64,000 nt of DNA from Chloroflexota bacterium (GTDB lineage: Bacteria; Chloroflexota; Anaerolineae; J036; Brachytrichaceae), in assembly GCA_023382055.1 (NCBI GenBank), contig JAMCQN010000013.1, positions 85,909 to 149,908 on the forward strand, written 5' to 3'. Numbering within the stretch: the stretch's first letter is position 1; each line of letters starts with the position of its first letter. The position numbers were made by a program, and so were the translations under genes. Of the stretch, positions 62,601 through 64,000 are shown in pieces. The notes beneath the pieces are model-generated. The model made no database searches. It had not been told where the DNA came from and was given only the letters and a program-made list of their open reading frames with translations.

Positions 62601-63675
62601 CCGCAGCGGCATGCCTGGTTGCCTCAATCTCGGCTTTTTCAGCGCGCTTCTGCGTGACGGCCAACTGATCGGTCAACCGTGTGATAGCGACCTGCTTTTC
62701 GGAAGACTCGCGCAGCAGTTGATCAATGCCGTTCTGCCCTTCACCGACATGACCGTTGAGCTTGTCGATACTGGCCTGCTGCTCGACAACCAGGCTCTGC
62801 AGTTCATCGAAGCGCGGTTGAACGGCGGCAAGTTGATCCGTAAAGTGCTTGATCACAAGCTGCTGGCTCTGGAGCACCTGCTGCGCGCCGTCGAAACGCG
62901 CCTGCAGCGAGCTGTTGCGAGTCGTAAGTTGCGCAATCACATCCTGTTGTTCAGTCACAAAGCGCTGCGTCCTGTCGAAAGCAGCCTGAGTCTCCTGAAC
63001 CTGTTGATTCAACTGCGCGATGACGGTATGCTGGCCGGCGACTTCGCGGACCGATTGCACTAATTGCGCCTGCAGGTTGGCCAGGTCGGCCTGGAGCCTG
63101 GCGCTGGCGGCGCGCTCGTTGACCAGCTCCTGCAGTTTGCCGTTCAGCTCGAACTGGATTCCGACCGCCTGCGTCGAAAGCTGCTCGGACATGGCGCGTT
63201 GCTCGCTCAGCACGCGTTTAGTCTCGGCAATCGTTCGGCTGTCCGCCTCAGATTGTTCTTTCTGTTTCGCGATGGCGCTCTCGTACTCGGAGGCCTTCTG
63301 TGATGCCGCATCCAACTCACCGGTGAGTTGCGCCACCTGCCCCTGCAGGCTCTGCAGCGTCGCATTCATCTGCGCGATCTGCTGCTCACTGGCGGCGTGC
63401 GCGGAACGGGTTTCCTCGAGTTGGGCTTGCGCAGCCTCAAACTGAACCTGGTACTGTTCCGTCTGTACCCGCTTATCCTGCGCCGACTGGTTCATCCGCT
63501 GCAGATCCGTCAGCGCACTATCTTCTTTTGTCCGCGCAGCGGCAAGCGCATCCTGGATCTGCTTTTTCTCGGCGGATAGTTGCTGTATACGCCTGACCAG
63601 CAACAACCAACTGAGCAGGGCGACCACCAGCACCACGATGAGAATGATTACAGGTAAATTGGTTGTACCACCCAT
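59683..63675 (-). CDS. Giant membrane-anchored coiled-coil protein with C-terminal helix-hairpin-helix
   Basis: 1330 residues. One N-terminal membrane helix (about 8-27) is followed by a short basic segment. From about residue 50 to 1260 there is uninterrupted heptad-type sequence rich in Gln, Ala, Leu and Thr. From about residue 210 it falls into 28-residue repeats of the form xxxERQAxIAQLTxQLxxxQARxxxxQ (four heptads each). The C-terminus (about 1273-1330) has LLENINGIGPAEVTKLRAAG and SVQDLAKSTPAQL, a helix-hairpin-helix of the kind that binds DNA or proteins. It probably reaches far from the membrane into the cytoplasm. GGAG lies 5 nt before the ATG. No family beyond this architecture was recognised. 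Confidence 0.82.
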   Translation of the reverse strand: MGGTTNLPVIILIVVLVVALLSWLLLVRRIQQLSAEKKQIQDALAAARTKEDSALTDLQRMNQSAQDKRVQTEQYQVQFEAAQAQLEETRSAHAASEQQIAQMNATLQSLQGQVAQLTGELDAASQKASEYESAIAKQKEQSEADSRTIAETKRVLSEQRAMSEQLSTQAVGIQFELNGKLQELVNERAASARLQADLANLQAQLVQSVREVAGQHTVIAQLNQQVQETQAAFDRTQRFVTEQQDVIAQLTTRNSSLQARFDGAQQVLQSQQLVIKHFTDQLAAVQPRFDELQSLVVEQQASIDKLNGHVGEGQNGIDQLLRESSEKQVAITRLTDQLAVTQKRAEKAEIEATRHAAAVAQLADQLEKTRADLNSTFASLAESRIHTENLSAQINTANAAAQAAAPDTAGITYQSQISALELGGLQSQLSYLQQMATERQTAIDQLMEQVKRSEAAVTEGQTLASERQAMIAKLVTQLADAQARQTATQELVTHQHGTIAELTAQLNKTHIEYDAIQNAAAEQQTTIAQLAVQNRELQDSRDRYQQITGEQQHAIDGMTSQLKDLRDRSMTAQQFNAGQENTLAQYAAMIAEGKIQLDTAWKNLQEREAAVAVLRQQIEQERARAGKAEQELAGAQQSCARLEGELGAVKLHIEQTHNTLDTRHAMVDSLTAQLAAAQEHSQGVQQTNAQQQAVIAQLTGQLDGMQARLDKAQVDATTQQSVIAQMVAELAEHERRVAQGQTQTLTQETTVVGLTDQLMELRAYINDASNHSLGQQLMMSELAQRMENLQPKLEQANELLAQRQAIVSQLTDQLGSLQKRCDDVQNRLTERTAYIDQLTNSLAEAQHRFEMTKNAASISQLADQVLEFKGLNERLNREAADREASIGQVTRYLTDVKTQLEIAQQTLAEQEAAIVQVKADYAAAIQDAAQARQMTTERQAVIVKLTEQIGSMQAHQSATQQLYTDQKTLVAQFTEQMKSMQARHDNVQSISADRQATISKLTVSIAEVQVSLAKAQRESSEKDGLVSKLTGQLEQMDTRYGELQKQLSQQHATNSELLKRHGELQGLMSALDGKLKDKDAIADDLKGELKRLQARIAAVQTAGSNEQLSVPDLKLQADDLRRRLSESQQQLGDQQAAYTRLVSQSDDLKVRLDAAERELHARDAMIVQLTGKVDQAQTGVSRVKQEAQEQQPVVMQLSTQVTEMQAHLARAQRESAEQQDVIRQLSEHIAELQKSLDQSTFDTQQQQSQITSLTEQMNAILTEDDSILLENINGIGPAEVTKLRAAGINSVQDLAKSTPAQLDAALKPPPWKRPDYEKWIRFARIMARKS

Positions 63676-64000
63676 GAGATCTCCATTTCTACACTAGACA
63701 TTTCGCACATGTCTACCGGTGTATAACCGAACCTATCATGCGCCCTGTCGCACAGAATACACACAGGGCTTTATGAGCTATTCATTAGATTCTAACCGAA
63801 AAGCGCAATACTAATTTCGGTTCCCTTTCACACCAGGGTAACTGATTATCTGCGATTCGATTGTACTTACATCTCTCATTTCCCTAGAAATCAGGTAATA
63901 ACGGACGAATTAGGCGACGTAGAAATGGCGAGGTTCTCATAAAGCGTGGTGGACAAATGCAGATAACGGAGTATTTGCACCAGGGTAGGCGGCAGCGCTG
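63676..64000. other. Right-edge intergenic region, no gene recognised
   Basis: About 325 bp upstream of the coiled-coil gene. No open frame of interest, RNA gene or convincing promoter was seen; a TTATAC-like hexamer on the minus strand near 63720 is a weak -10 candidate. Confidence 0.4.

Overview
The window looks like a chromosomal segment of a moderately GC-rich bacterium, most likely a member of the Chloroflexota (Anaerolineae-like). This is an inference from gene content: many GT-C membrane glycosyltransferases, a K+-independent H+-pyrophosphatase, a hydantoinase-linked ECF transporter, a degenerate ArgRS signature, dispersed short hairpin repeats and in-frame heptanucleotide repeats. No rRNA, tRNA, CRISPR or intact mobile element was seen.

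Layout. 1-2.6 kb: the start of a YbbR/CdaR-domain gene (minus strand, running off the left edge), divergent from glnA, whose leader holds a near-consensus promoter followed by a strong intrinsic terminator. 2.7-11.4 kb: a tight minus-strand operon, radC, two GT39-type membrane glycosyltransferases, a secreted CAP-domain protein, a 2-hydroxyacid dehydrogenase and a GT2 enzyme. 11.5-14.9 kb: a membrane zinc-ribbon protein, then pyk and degV overlapping. 15-20.5 kb: a GT39-type protein, rlmB, argS and dcd. 20.5-39.1 kb: a surface-polysaccharide cluster (flippase, epimerases, GDP-heptose type genes hddA/hddC/gmhB, FkbM and other methyltransferases, six GT-B enzymes, two GT39-type proteins), followed by a cyclophilin. 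39.6-41.1 kb: decayed DNA with a frameshifted surface-protein remnant. 41.2-44.2 kb: feoABC iron transport. 44.6-47.6 kb: a decayed DDE transposase, a UroD-family enzyme, a methyltransferase and gene debris between two hairpin repeats. 47.7-52.7 kb: an operon coding for a complete ECF transporter (S, T, A, A) plus a hydantoinase/dihydropyrimidinase. 52.7-64 kb: an IS66 remnant, a DapA-family aldolase/lyase, a truncated epimerase, an aldo/keto reductase, hppA, a UbiD decarboxylase and a 1330-residue membrane-anchored coiled-coil protein with a C-terminal helix-hairpin-helix.

How the parts work together. The flippase, sugar-nucleotide enzymes and glycosyltransferases probably build and export a glycan containing a GDP-activated heptose and a deoxysugar; gmhA is not in the window. 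The ECF transporter probably imports a small cyclic amide or pyrimidine-like compound that the co-transcribed hydantoinase opens; this is inferred from context.

Most interesting signals: (1) 7-nt repeat blocks, in two cases arranged as inverted arms, inserted in frame in argS and in a glycosyltransferase gene; (2) promoter-then-terminator leaders ahead of glnA and the ECF operon; (3) TATAAT placed 6-8 nt before ATG at four genes, suggesting leaderless mRNAs; (4) paired degenerate motifs in the two ECF ATPases; (5) a strict 28-residue repeat in the giant coiled-coil protein; (6) Tyr-to-Phe at the adenylylation site of GlnA and a degenerate HIGH motif in ArgRS.
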